Shown here piece after piece: positions 1-5,832 of a stretch of 8,993 bases of DNA (its first letter is position 1; every line of letters begins with the position of its first letter). Source of the stretch: Clostridia bacterium (GTDB lineage Bacteria > Bacillota > Clostridia > UMGS1883); the NCBI GenBank assembly GCA_017468215.1, contig JAFUJG010000260.1, forward strand, positions 1 through 8,993. Direction: 5' to 3'. Position numbers and translations under genes: made by a program. The notes beneath the pieces are model-generated. The model was not told the origin of the DNA, did no database searches, and saw nothing but the letters and a program-made list of their open reading frames with translations.

Positions 1-496
1 TTGTATAATATCCCTTAAGGTTAGGATAATGTTCGTAATCCGAATGTTTTTCACTAAGAGTTTTCATAAGTTCCTTAGAAGCATCCAATGCCGATTGTGC
101 TTCACTAACTTTTCCATTTGCAACATATGCGTTTGATGTAGCCATAACGCATGCACTGAACAAGTCGTCTTCCATGTAAATGAAAAACATGTCAGCATTT
201 TCACGATAAGACTCCTTTTCTTCATCTGTTGCTGCAAAATATTCATCTTCGCCCATAATTGTGCAAACAATACCCTCAATTAATTCTTCTTCTGTAAGAT
301 TAAGTTCTTCACATAAATATTCTATTCCATCGTAAGATGCTATTTCGTCATCATCATAAATACCGAGTCTCCAAGCCTCGTAAATATCAGAGCCCATGGC
401 ATCAACAATATCGTACGCTATTGTAACTTGGTCGTATGCCTCTTTGGATGTTTTAAATGCATTGTTTCCGCTTTGTGAAGCTCTCAATTGCGACAT
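1..496 (-). CDS. Acidic protein of unknown function, partial (runs off left edge)
   Basis: The minus-strand frame from the ATG at 496-494 stays open for 165 codons to the left edge, so the C-terminus is missing. I do not recognise the family with confidence. The visible product is very acidic (about 36 Asp/Glu against 11 Lys/Arg) and rich in Tyr, with likely helical segments and no signal peptide or membrane segment. Landmarks are an acidic run YDDDE near residue 48, a CEELNLTEEEL stretch and a C-terminal part ending in YPNLKGYY. The frame closes at a TAG at 538-536. The only starts below that stop are this ATG and a TTG at 520. Neither has a Shine-Dalgarno sequence, unlike the other genes here whose starts are visible. 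From memory the sequence resembles clostridial proteins that normally carry an N-terminal signal or zinc ribbon, so this could be a 5'-truncated remnant. That resemblance is unverified. Confidence 0.65.
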   Translation of the reverse strand, partial: MSQLRASQSGNNAFKTSKEAYDQVTIAYDIVDAMGSDIYEAWRLGIYDDDEIASYDGIEYLCEELNLTEEELIEGIVCTIMGEDEYFAATDEEKESYRENADMFFIYMEDDLFSACVMATSNAYVANGKVSEAQSALDASKELMKTLSEKHSDYEHYPNLKGYYT

Positions 497-505
497 ATCT
501 GATTT

Positions 506-535
506 GTTGAAAGTTATCAAGTGACAATTTTCAAC
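506..535 (-). repeat. Imperfect 30-bp dyad ahead of the left-edge gene
   Basis: On the minus strand a 7-base arm GTTGAAA and its exact complement TTTCAAC bracket a 16-base centre that is itself largely symmetric, so 12 of 15 base pairs match across the dyad. One of the three mismatches becomes a G-U pair in RNA. It ends ten bases before the ATG at 496. It could be an operator or an mRNA hairpin near the start codon. The symmetry is visible; the function is inferred. Confidence 0.5.
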
Positions 536-547
536 CTAACATAATTT

Positions 548-577
548 TTCATATTTTTTGAAATTTACTATTGACAA
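548..577 (-). promoter_or_regulatory. Possible weak promoter for the left-edge gene
   Basis: On the minus strand TTGTCA (577-572) is followed after 18 bases by TATGAA (553-548). This would start RNA near position 541, just before the 30-bp dyad. Its -35 element overlaps the -35 of the tRNA promoter on the other strand. The match to consensus is only moderate in very AT-rich DNA, so chance is a real alternative. Confidence 0.3.
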
Positions 578-599
578 ATCATATTTTATCCATTATAAT
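571..599 (+). promoter_or_regulatory. Consensus sigma-A promoter for tRNA-Pro
   Basis: TTGACA at 571-576 and TATAAT at 594-599 are separated by exactly 17 bases, a perfect match to the housekeeping sigma consensus. The DNA just upstream is A/T-rich and may act as an UP element. Transcription should begin near 606, about 28 bases before the tRNA, and the leader contains a tiny GCC-GAAA-GGC hairpin (610-619). A promoter this strong fits a stable RNA gene. Confidence 0.92.
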
Positions 600-633
600 T
601 CATAAGGTAGCCGAAAGGCAGACAACTTAATAT

Positions 634-710
634 CTGGGTGTAGCGCAGATTGGTAGCGTGCTTGAATGGGGTTCAAGAGGCCGGGAGTTCGAGTCTCCCC
701 ACTCAGACCA
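634..710 (+). tRNA. tRNA-Pro, anticodon GGG
   Basis: The 77-base sequence folds into a full cloverleaf. The acceptor stem CTGGGTG pairs with CACTCAG (one G-U). T8 and A9 are followed by a D arm with GCGC/GCGT stems. The anticodon stem CTTGA/TCAAG encloses the loop ATGGGGT. The variable loop has five bases, and the T arm is GGGAG-TTCGAGT-CTCCC. The discriminator A and an encoded CCA end it at 710. The anticodon at 668-670 is GGG, which reads proline CCC and CCU codons. It stands alone as a single-tRNA unit with its own promoter and terminator, and is transcribed away from the left-edge gene and towards the end of the liv operon. Confidence 0.96.
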
Positions 711-741
711 GCCGTAGGATTTATTCCTACGGCATTTTTTT
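711..741 (+). terminator. Intrinsic terminator of the tRNA-Pro unit
   Basis: A perfect 8-bp stem, GCCGTAGG (711-718) with CCTACGGC (726-733), encloses a 7-base loop and is followed by A and seven T residues (735-741). It begins directly after the tRNA CCA end, so little or no trailer precedes the hairpin. Confidence 0.93.
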
Positions 742-794
742 ATATAAAATTCTTTCCTCGCTTCTTCCCTATTAACTATTACTTATTAACTAAG

Positions 795-818
795 AAAGCC
801 ACCCATATGGGTGGCTTT
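795..818. terminator. Bidirectional terminator closing the liv operon
   Basis: A perfect 10-bp stem AAAGCCACCC / GGGTGGCTTT encloses an ATAT loop. On the minus strand it begins four bases after the livF stop codon and ends in TTTCTT. On the plus strand it is followed by TTTTTCT. It therefore can end the liv transcript and also block plus-strand read-through from the tRNA unit into antisense of livF. Confidence 0.88.
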
Positions 819-821
819 TTC

Positions 822-1532
822 TCACTGTCCTAAATATGCTTTTTTAATATCGTCGTTATTAAGCATTTCCTTTGCATCGCCGCTCATTGCGATAGAGCCT
901 GTTTCAAGAACATATGCACGGTTGGCAACAGAAAGTGCCATTTTTGCATTTTGCTCAACAAGAAGAATTGTTGTACCTGCCTTGTGAAGTTCTTCAATAA
1001 TAGTGAAGATTTCTTTTACAAGGAGGGGCGAAAGACCCATACTGGGTTCATCCATAAGAATAATGTCGGGATTGCTCATAAGAGCACGGCCCATAGCAAG
1101 CATCTGCTGTTCACCGCCGGAAAGAGTACCTGCAATCTGATGCTTTCTTTCTGCAAGACGGGGGAAATGCTCGTATACACGCTTAAGGTTTTCGGCAATT
1201 TCTTTTTTATCGGTTCTTGTATAAGCACCGAGCTTAAGATTGTCAAGCACGCTAAGCTGCTGGAAAACACGTCTGCCTTCGGGCACGTGCGCCATACCCA
1301 TTGTAACGATTTTGTGGGCAGGGATTTTGGAAATATCCTTTCCGTTAAACAACACCTGACCTGTTGTAGGCTTCAAAAGACCCGAAACAGTGTGAAGTGT
1401 TGTAGTCTTACCTGCACCGTTGGCACCAATAAGAGCAACAATTTCGCCCTTGTTGATTTCGAAGGAAATATTTTTGATGGCACGGATCATGCCATAGCAA
1501 ACTTCGATATTTTTTACTTCTAACATTGCCAT
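822..1532 (-). CDS. livF: Branched-chain amino acid ABC transporter ATP-binding protein LivF
   Basis: This is one of the two ATPase subunits that power LivHM-mediated uptake of leucine, isoleucine and valine at the inner face of the membrane. The 236-residue product has the usual LivF length. Walker A GANGAGKT is at 36-43, the ABC signature LSGGEQQ starts at 137, and Walker B ILMDEP is near 158-163. The switch region reads VEQN instead of the usual EHD, as is typical of LivF. I chose the ATG at 1532 (MAMLEVKNIEV) because an AAGGAGG site lies eight bases upstream. A longer frame reaches 1583 but would start inside livG without a matching site. It is the last gene of the operon: its ribosome binding site overlaps the livG stop codon, and a terminator follows within four bases. 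Nothing is missing from the catalytic motifs. Confidence 0.96.
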   Translation of the reverse strand: MAMLEVKNIEVCYGMIRAIKNISFEINKGEIVALIGANGAGKTTTLHTVSGLLKPTTGQVLFNGKDISKIPAHKIVTMGMAHVPEGRRVFQQLSVLDNLKLGAYTRTDKKEIAENLKRVYEHFPRLAERKHQIAGTLSGGEQQMLAMGRALMSNPDIILMDEPSMGLSPLLVKEIFTIIEELHKAGTTILLVEQNAKMALSVANRAYVLETGSIAMSGDAKEMLNNDDIKKAYLGQ

Positions 1533-1540
1533 AACATTTT

Positions 1541-1547
1541 CCTCCTT
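1541..1547 (-). promoter_or_regulatory. Ribosome binding site of livF, overlapping the livG stop
   Basis: AAGGAGG ends eight bases before the ATG at 1532 and fixes the livF start. Its first two bases are part of the TAA that ends livG (1548-1546), so ribosomes finishing livG stop on the livF site, which favours translational coupling. Confidence 0.9.
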
Positions 1548-2316
1548 AATCGCCGATATATGCCTTGATAACTTCAGGGTCATTAAGCACTACTTTTGTT
1601 TCACCTTCAGAAAGAACCTTACCGAAGTTAAGCACGGTAAGTTCTTCGCAGATACCGCCTACAAGCTTCATATCGTGTTCAATAAGAAGGATTGTAAGGT
1701 CAAATTCCTTATTGATAAAACGGATTGTATCCATCAGTTCTTCTGTTTCCTGGGGGTTCATACCTGCCGCAGGCTCATCCAGAAGCAAAAGCTTGGGATT
1801 TGTTGCCAAGGCTCTTGCGATTTCCAGCTTTCTCTGCTTACCGTAAGGAAGGTTACACGCAAGAGAGTTTCTTTCGTCCTCAAGGTCAAAAATACGGAGA
1901 AGCTCCTTTGCTCTTTCACGCATAGCTTTTTCCACCTTAAAGTGGCGGGGCAGTCTGAATGCGCTCACAAAAGGATTGCATTTGAACTCGGGATTATTGT
2001 GCAAGCCAACCATAACGTTACGAACAACTGTCATATTGTTGAAAAGACGGATATTCTGGAACGTACGGGCAATACCCCTGCGGTTAATTGCCTCCTGTTT
2101 TTTGCCTGTGAGGTCCTCACCGTCAAGATAGAACTTGCCGGAGGTGGGTTTGTAAACACCTGTAAGAAGGTTGAAAATTGTTGTTTTACCTGCACCGTTA
2201 GGGCCGATAAGACCATAGAGCTGTTTTTTCTTGATTTCGATATTTACATCCTGTGCAGCTTTCAAGCCACCGAAGGTAATACCTAAATTTTCGGTTTTAA
2301 GCATGATATCGCTCAT
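1546..2316 (-). CDS. livG: Branched-chain amino acid ABC transporter ATP-binding protein LivG
   Basis: This is the second ATPase subunit of the liv transporter. The 256-residue product matches the usual LivG length. Walker A GPNGAGKT is at 38-45. The LivG-type insert with ARTFQNIRLF is around 83-92. The signature is LPYGKQR at 156-162 in place of LSGGQ, a deviation common in this subfamily. Walker B LLLLDEP is at 176-182 and the switch histidine lies in IEHD at 212-215. The start chosen is the ATG at 2316 (MSDIMLKTENL), preceded by AAAGGAGGG. A longer frame to 2373 would begin well inside livM. The livM stop and the livG start are separated by one base. It sits between livM and livF as in standard liv operons. 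Confidence 0.96.
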   Translation of the reverse strand: MSDIMLKTENLGITFGGLKAAQDVNIEIKKKQLYGLIGPNGAGKTTIFNLLTGVYKPTSGKFYLDGEDLTGKKQEAINRRGIARTFQNIRLFNNMTVVRNVMVGLHNNPEFKCNPFVSAFRLPRHFKVEKAMRERAKELLRIFDLEDERNSLACNLPYGKQRKLEIARALATNPKLLLLDEPAAGMNPQETEELMDTIRFINKEFDLTILLIEHDMKLVGGICEELTVLNFGKVLSEGETKVVLNDPEVIKAYIGD

Positions 2317-2317
2317 C

Positions 2318-3490
2318 TTATTTGCCCTCCTTTCCGCCACGCAAATCCTCGGGACGTGCGGGAGTGTAATCAACGTTTAAATCTGTTGACAAAAGTGCAT
2401 CCATCTTAATCTTGGTGGGTACTCTGTCCCACTTAGCTTCGTCATCCTTACGCTTGGATGGGTCGGAAGACTTTTTATTCAACAAAGTTGCAAATAATGC
2501 AGCCAAGGAATACTTTTCTCTGAAGCTCTTAAGGGCAGGTGCATTACTGAATATAACCACAACAATAAGAATAACAGCGTAAATGAGGTTACGGAGTGAT
2601 GCAAGGTCACCGGAGAGCTGACTCTGGAGCATAAAGTTTACAACAGTTATAAACATTGCCGAGAAAATCGAGCCTGTGATTGAGCCCATACCACCCAATA
2701 CCACCATAACGAGAATTTCGATTGAATAGTTGTAGGAGAAGAATGTATACAGAACAGGAGTTGTAGTATGAGCATAAATAACGCCTGCACAGCCTGCAAA
2801 GAAAGCTGCAACGATAAATACAAACAGCTTGTAGAAGGTTACGTTAATACCCATAGCCTTTGCCGCAATTTCGTTATCACGGATAGCTGTAATAGCTCTG
2901 CCGTGCTTTGAGCGAACAATGTTCTGTATAATAATAAGCATGATAAGCACTACGATAAAGGTCACAATGAAAAGTGTAGGCGCCCTTCTTGTGTCGTAAG
3001 TAAGCGAACCTGTTGTAAGACCTCGTGCACCGCCGAAAATCTTCTGGTTCATGAAAATGTTACGAACAATTTCACCAAACGCAAGAGTAACAATTGCAAG
3101 ATAGTCGCCCTTAAGTCTAAGGGAAGGAAGGCCGATAATAAAGCCAAATACCGCAGCAGAAAGACCACCTATAAGCATTGCAATAATAAGCACGGGCAAT
3201 TTAGCCGATGCGCCAAGTGCCTGCTTGAGCATAACTGCACTAAGACCGCCTATGTAAGCACCAACGCACATGAAGCCTGCATGACCAAGGCTTAACTCGC
3301 CCAGAAAGCCTACAACAAAGTTGAGAGAGACTGCCAGAACAATGCTGTAACCAATCTGAGTAAAGAGCTGTGCAATGGAAGGTCTGAGATTACCTGTATA
3401 CAGCATCACAACACCGATTAAAAGCATAACGAGAACAATTGAATAGTTCACCAGATGCTTAGGTTTGATTTTAATATTAATTTTTCCCAT
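2318..3490 (-). CDS. livM: Branched-chain amino acid ABC transporter permease LivM
   Basis: This is one of the two membrane subunits that form the translocation path for branched-chain amino acids. The 390-residue product has multiple hydrophobic segments. It carries the LivM hallmark LSLGHAGF at 66-73, a cytoplasmic coupling-type segment with NEIAAKAMGIN in its middle, and GGMGSITGS in its last third. The ATG at 3490 was chosen because AAGGTG lies a few bases upstream; a GTG at 3496 in the same frame is possible. The gene starts two bases after the livH stop and ends one base before livG. After the last membrane segment it has an unusual polar tail of about 68 residues (roughly 323-390), rich in Lys, Asp and Pro. 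LivM proteins usually end soon after a short FRP-GLFG-like motif, which I do not see here. Confidence 0.94.
   Translation of the reverse strand: MGKINIKIKPKHLVNYSIVLVMLLIGVVMLYTGNLRPSIAQLFTQIGYSIVLAVSLNFVVGFLGELSLGHAGFMCVGAYIGGLSAVMLKQALGASAKLPVLIIAMLIGGLSAAVFGFIIGLPSLRLKGDYLAIVTLAFGEIVRNIFMNQKIFGGARGLTTGSLTYDTRRAPTLFIVTFIVVLIMLIIIQNIVRSKHGRAITAIRDNEIAAKAMGINVTFYKLFVFIVAAFFAGCAGVIYAHTTTPVLYTFFSYNYSIEILVMVVLGGMGSITGSIFSAMFITVVNFMLQSQLSGDLASLRNLIYAVILIVVVIFSNAPALKSFREKYSLAALFATLLNKKSSDPSKRKDDEAKWDRVPTKIKMDALLSTDLNVDYTPARPEDLRGGKEGK
2325..2333 (-). promoter_or_regulatory. Ribosome binding site of livG inside the livM C-terminus
   Basis: AAAGGAGGG lies eight bases before the ATG at 2316 and settles the livG start. 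The site is built from the last codons of livM, which encode the terminal Gly/Lys/Glu-rich residues. Confidence 0.88.
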
Positions 3491-3492
3491 TA

Positions 3493-4359
3493 TCACACCT
3501 TCTCTCTTACAACCTTGCCGAGAAGTCCTGTGGGCTTAACGAGCAGAATTACGATAAGTAAGCTGAATTTAATAGCAACGGTATAAGGTGCCAAGGGGGA
3601 TGCAAGGCAGAACTTTTCAATAACGCCCAAAAGCACTCCGCCAACCATTGCACCGGGAATAGAACCGATACCGCCGATAACTGCAGCAGTAAAGGCTGTA
3701 ATACCGGGCATTGCACCTAATGTGGGCTCTGTGTTCGGAATCTGGAACAGATAGAACATGCCGGCAAATGCAGCCAAAGCTGAGCCAATTGCAAAGGTTA
3801 TAGAAATAATTTTATTTACGTTAACACCCATCAGAATTGCAGCACCTCTGTCTTCGGAAACAGCAAGCATTGCACTGCCGGTTTTTGTGTACTTGATGAA
3901 CAGTGTAAGTGCAACCATGATGATAATACCGCAAATAAGTGTAACTGCAGCAGAAGTTGTAATGCCTATATCGTTAATTGCCTTAATTGCAGGGAGCTTC
4001 CACGCACTGCCTACGGGTTTGGGCTGAGAGCCAAACACAAGCTGTGCCAAGCCCTGCAAAAAGTAGCTCACACCAATTGCAGTAATAAGAACCGCAAGAG
4101 GTGACGCACCTCTTAAAGGCTTATATGCCAGTTTTTCAACCAGGATACCTAAAATTGTGCATATAACGATTGCCGCTATAATAGCAGCAATAGGCGAAAC
4201 AGTTGCCGCCAGTGTGACCATGATTGCATATGCACCTACCATGATAATGTCACCGTGAGCGAAGTTCAGCATTTTTGCAATACCGTACACCATTGTGTAA
4301 CCCAGTGCAATAAGGGCATATATACTACCCAGACTGAGTCCGTCTATTAATGTAATCAT
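3493..4359 (-). CDS. livH: Branched-chain amino acid ABC transporter permease LivH
   Basis: This is the partner permease of LivM in the liv transporter. The 288-residue product is hydrophobic throughout, with about eight membrane segments, and has the normal family length. The diagnostic LNFAHGD motif is at 31-37 and GGIGSIPGAMVGG lies in the C-terminal third. It ends in the family-type KPTGLLGK stretch followed by a short basic tail. The start ATG at 4359 follows TAGGAGAA with five bases between. The gene lies 143 bases downstream of livK, across a structured spacer, and is joined to livM with a two-base gap. No anomalies are seen. Confidence 0.95.
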   Translation of the reverse strand: MITLIDGLSLGSIYALIALGYTMVYGIAKMLNFAHGDIIMVGAYAIMVTLAATVSPIAAIIAAIVICTILGILVEKLAYKPLRGASPLAVLITAIGVSYFLQGLAQLVFGSQPKPVGSAWKLPAIKAINDIGITTSAAVTLICGIIIMVALTLFIKYTKTGSAMLAVSEDRGAAILMGVNVNKIISITFAIGSALAAFAGMFYLFQIPNTEPTLGAMPGITAFTAAVIGGIGSIPGAMVGGVLLGVIEKFCLASPLAPYTVAIKFSLLIVILLVKPTGLLGKVVREKV

Positions 4360-4401
4360 AATATTTCTCCTACTCTTTCAATTTGCGTGATTAAGCTTTG
4401 C

Positions 4402-4478
4402 CCAACCACTCTTTGCTTCATAGAAGCACTGTTTCTATAAACCAAAGAATGGTTGGACATGGTTTTCATGTCCAACCA
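4402..4478 (-). promoter_or_regulatory. Competing RNA hairpins in the livK-livH spacer
   Basis: Read as minus-strand RNA, segment 1 (4478-4467, UGGUUGGACAUG) pairs perfectly over 12 bp with segment 2 (4461-4450) across a five-base loop. Part of segment 2 (4456-4443) can instead pair over 14 bp, one of them G-U, with segment 3 (4415-4402). Positions 4450-4456 cannot do both. A 6-bp helix (4438-4433 with 4425-4420) can form inside the second hairpin. No U-run follows either hairpin, so neither looks like a plain terminator. Likely roles are RNA stabilisation or processing that gives more LivK than permease. The pairing is visible; the role is inferred. Confidence 0.7.
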
Positions 4479-4502
4479 GACTAAGTTAAACTGAGTTTAA
4501 AA

Positions 4503-5633
4503 TTACTTGTTAAGCTCGATGATTACAGGAACCTTTGTAGCTGCACCGGAAACATCCCAGCTCATTGTACCTGTAGCACCTGTGTATGTGAAGCCTTCAG
4601 CGGTGATAGCTGCTACAACAGCTTCGCAAAGAGCATCGGGAGCGATTGTAACATCGTTGATGCCTGCTGCCTTCATAGCTTCATAGATAGCCATAACTGC
4701 ATCGTAACCGTCAGCTGCGAACTGGTCGGGCTTTACGCCGTACTTAGCTTCGTAAGCTGTAACAAAGTTAGCAACTGTTTCGTCTGTGCTGTTAACATCG
4801 AAGGGAGTGATGTACTTGATCTGGTTTGTAACAGTTTCGTCAATCTGACCTGCAATACCGTCAAGACCGTCGCAGCCAAAGAGAACAGCGTCGCAACCCT
4901 TAGCTACACAAGCCTTAGCGATAAGACCTGCTTCTGTGTAGTAGATGGGAAGGAAGATAACGTCGCAATCCTTAAGAGCTTCAACCTGTGTGGAGAAGTC
5001 CTTGTTGTTTTCAGCGTTGAATGTCTTTACTGTGTATGTAACACCGAGAGCGGCCATTTCAGCTTCGAATGCTTCATAGATACCAGCGGAGTATGTATCG
5101 CTTTCGTCGTAGATAGCACCGATGTTTGTATAGTTAGCTGTGAGCTCCTGAGCTGCAAGAATGCCCTGGTCGGGGTCACCGAAGCATACTCTGAATGCGT
5201 TAGGTTCTGCAATACAAATTTCTGCAGATGCAGAAGGTGTCATGAAGAAAAGGCTGTCGCTTGCTGCCTTTGTAGCAAAAGCTTCGCAGGAGCCGGATGT
5301 AACGGAACCGATAGCAATCTGCATACCTGCTTCAAAGAGCTGGTCATATGCTGTAGAAGCCTTGTCTGCTGCTGCCTGGTCATCCTTAATGTCGAACTTG
5401 AAGTTCACACCGTTAAGGCCGCCTGCTGCGTTGATTTCTTCAATAGCGATGTTTGCACCGTTCTGTACGGAAATACCGTAGGAAGAAGCGTCACCTGTGA
5501 GGGGACCTGTACCGCCGATGAAATATTCTGTGTTGTTTGCTGTATAACCGTCTACGCTACCTTCGCCGCCGCAACCTGCGAGAGCAAGAATAGACATAGC
5601 AATTACAAGCACTAAGCTTAATGTCTTTTTCAT
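4503..5633 (-). CDS. livK: Branched-chain amino acid substrate-binding lipoprotein LivK/LivJ-type
   Basis: This is the extracellular receptor of the liv transporter. It captures a branched-chain amino acid or related ligand and hands it to LivHM. The 376-residue product starts with a lipoprotein signal peptide (KK then a hydrophobic core). Its lipobox LAGC has the lipidated Cys at 21, followed by a short Gly-rich linker. The type I periplasmic-binding fold (Peripla_BP_6 style) then runs to the end, with GPLTGDASSYG at 43-53 and the family-typical NGANIAIEEINAAGG just after. The ATG at 5633 is preferred over the one at 5639, because AGGAGG lies nine bases before the former and only three before the latter. 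It is the first gene of the operon, behind a consensus promoter. The exact ligand cannot be read from sequence. Confidence 0.94.
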   Translation of the reverse strand: MKKTLSLVLVIAMSILALAGCGGEGSVDGYTANNTEYFIGGTGPLTGDASSYGISVQNGANIAIEEINAAGGLNGVNFKFDIKDDQAAADKASTAYDQLFEAGMQIAIGSVTSGSCEAFATKAASDSLFFMTPSASAEICIAEPNAFRVCFGDPDQGILAAQELTANYTNIGAIYDESDTYSAGIYEAFEAEMAALGVTYTVKTFNAENNKDFSTQVEALKDCDVIFLPIYYTEAGLIAKACVAKGCDAVLFGCDGLDGIAGQIDETVTNQIKYITPFDVNSTDETVANFVTAYEAKYGVKPDQFAADGYDAVMAIYEAMKAAGINDVTIAPDALCEAVVAAITAEGFTYTGATGTMSWDVSGAATKVPVIIELNK

Positions 5634-5642
5634 AAACATTTG

Positions 5643-5649
5643 CCTCCTA
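5643..5649 (-). promoter_or_regulatory. Ribosome binding site of livK
   Basis: TAGGAGG ends nine bases before the ATG at 5633 and three bases before the ATG at 5639. The spacing favours initiation at 5633, which also gives a normal MKK lipoprotein signal start. Confidence 0.85.
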
Positions 5650-5656
5650 AAAATAA

Positions 5657-5734
5657 AAAAATTAACGCAAAATACGTTGTTTCTATTATAATACTAACCA
5701 ACCAACCTGTCAACCGTATTTTGCGTTAATTTTT
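5657..5734. repeat. Perfect 20-bp inverted repeat enclosing the liv promoter; possible terminator-like hairpin
   Basis: AAAAATTAACGCAAAATACG at 5657-5676 is repeated exactly in inverse orientation at 5715-5734, with 38 bases between. Three more pairs (TTG/CAA) can form after a one-base bulge. Both outer ends are A/T runs, so in minus-strand RNA the second arm leads into a U-rich stretch, giving the layout of an intrinsic terminator. The liv promoter lies wholly in the loop. The downstream arm is also an imperfect palindrome (AACGCA-AAA-TACGTT), so a pair of repressor sites is an alternative reading. Confidence 0.8.
5685..5713 (-). promoter_or_regulatory. Consensus sigma-A promoter of the liv operon
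   Basis: On the minus strand TTGACA (5713-5708) and TATAAT (5690-5685) are separated by exactly 17 bases. The spacer holds three GGTT repeats. Transcription should start near 5678, at the first base or so of the downstream inverted arm, leaving a leader of about 45 bases before livK. Confidence 0.93.
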
Positions 5735-5832
5735 ATGTTATTTTGTATATTTTACCAAAATTTTTTCTTTATCTGCCCATTTTTGCAATTATTTTTCTAC
5801 GCCTTGCCCACAGTGCGCCTCATTAGTTTCTT

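Noticed and set aside
64..279. Minus-strand 71-codon open frame at the left edge
   Set aside because: It is an out-of-frame shadow of the longer acidic reading frame that runs from 496 off the left edge.
771..792. Direct repeat ATTAACTA at 771-778 and 785-792
   Set aside because: An 8-base AT-rich repeat in AT-rich spacer DNA is easily explained by chance.
634..822. Integrated element at the 3' end of tRNA-Pro
   Set aside because: The tRNA is followed by its terminator and then the liv operon; no integrase or repeat of the tRNA end was seen.
951..2286. Long plus-strand open frames of 190 and 203 codons opposite livF and livG
   Set aside because: They are antisense shadows of well-supported ATPase genes, have cysteine-rich, non-family translations, and no ribosome binding site.
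5641..5760. CodY-type or CcpA-type operator at the liv promoter
   Set aside because: CodY is a natural candidate for a branched-chain amino acid operon, but I saw no good match to AATTTTCWGAAAATT or to a cre site.
5735..5832. Search for a conventional terminator directly after the endolysin gene
   Set aside because: I found no GC-rich hairpin followed by a T-run. Short GCGC and GGGC matches do not pair into a stable stem.
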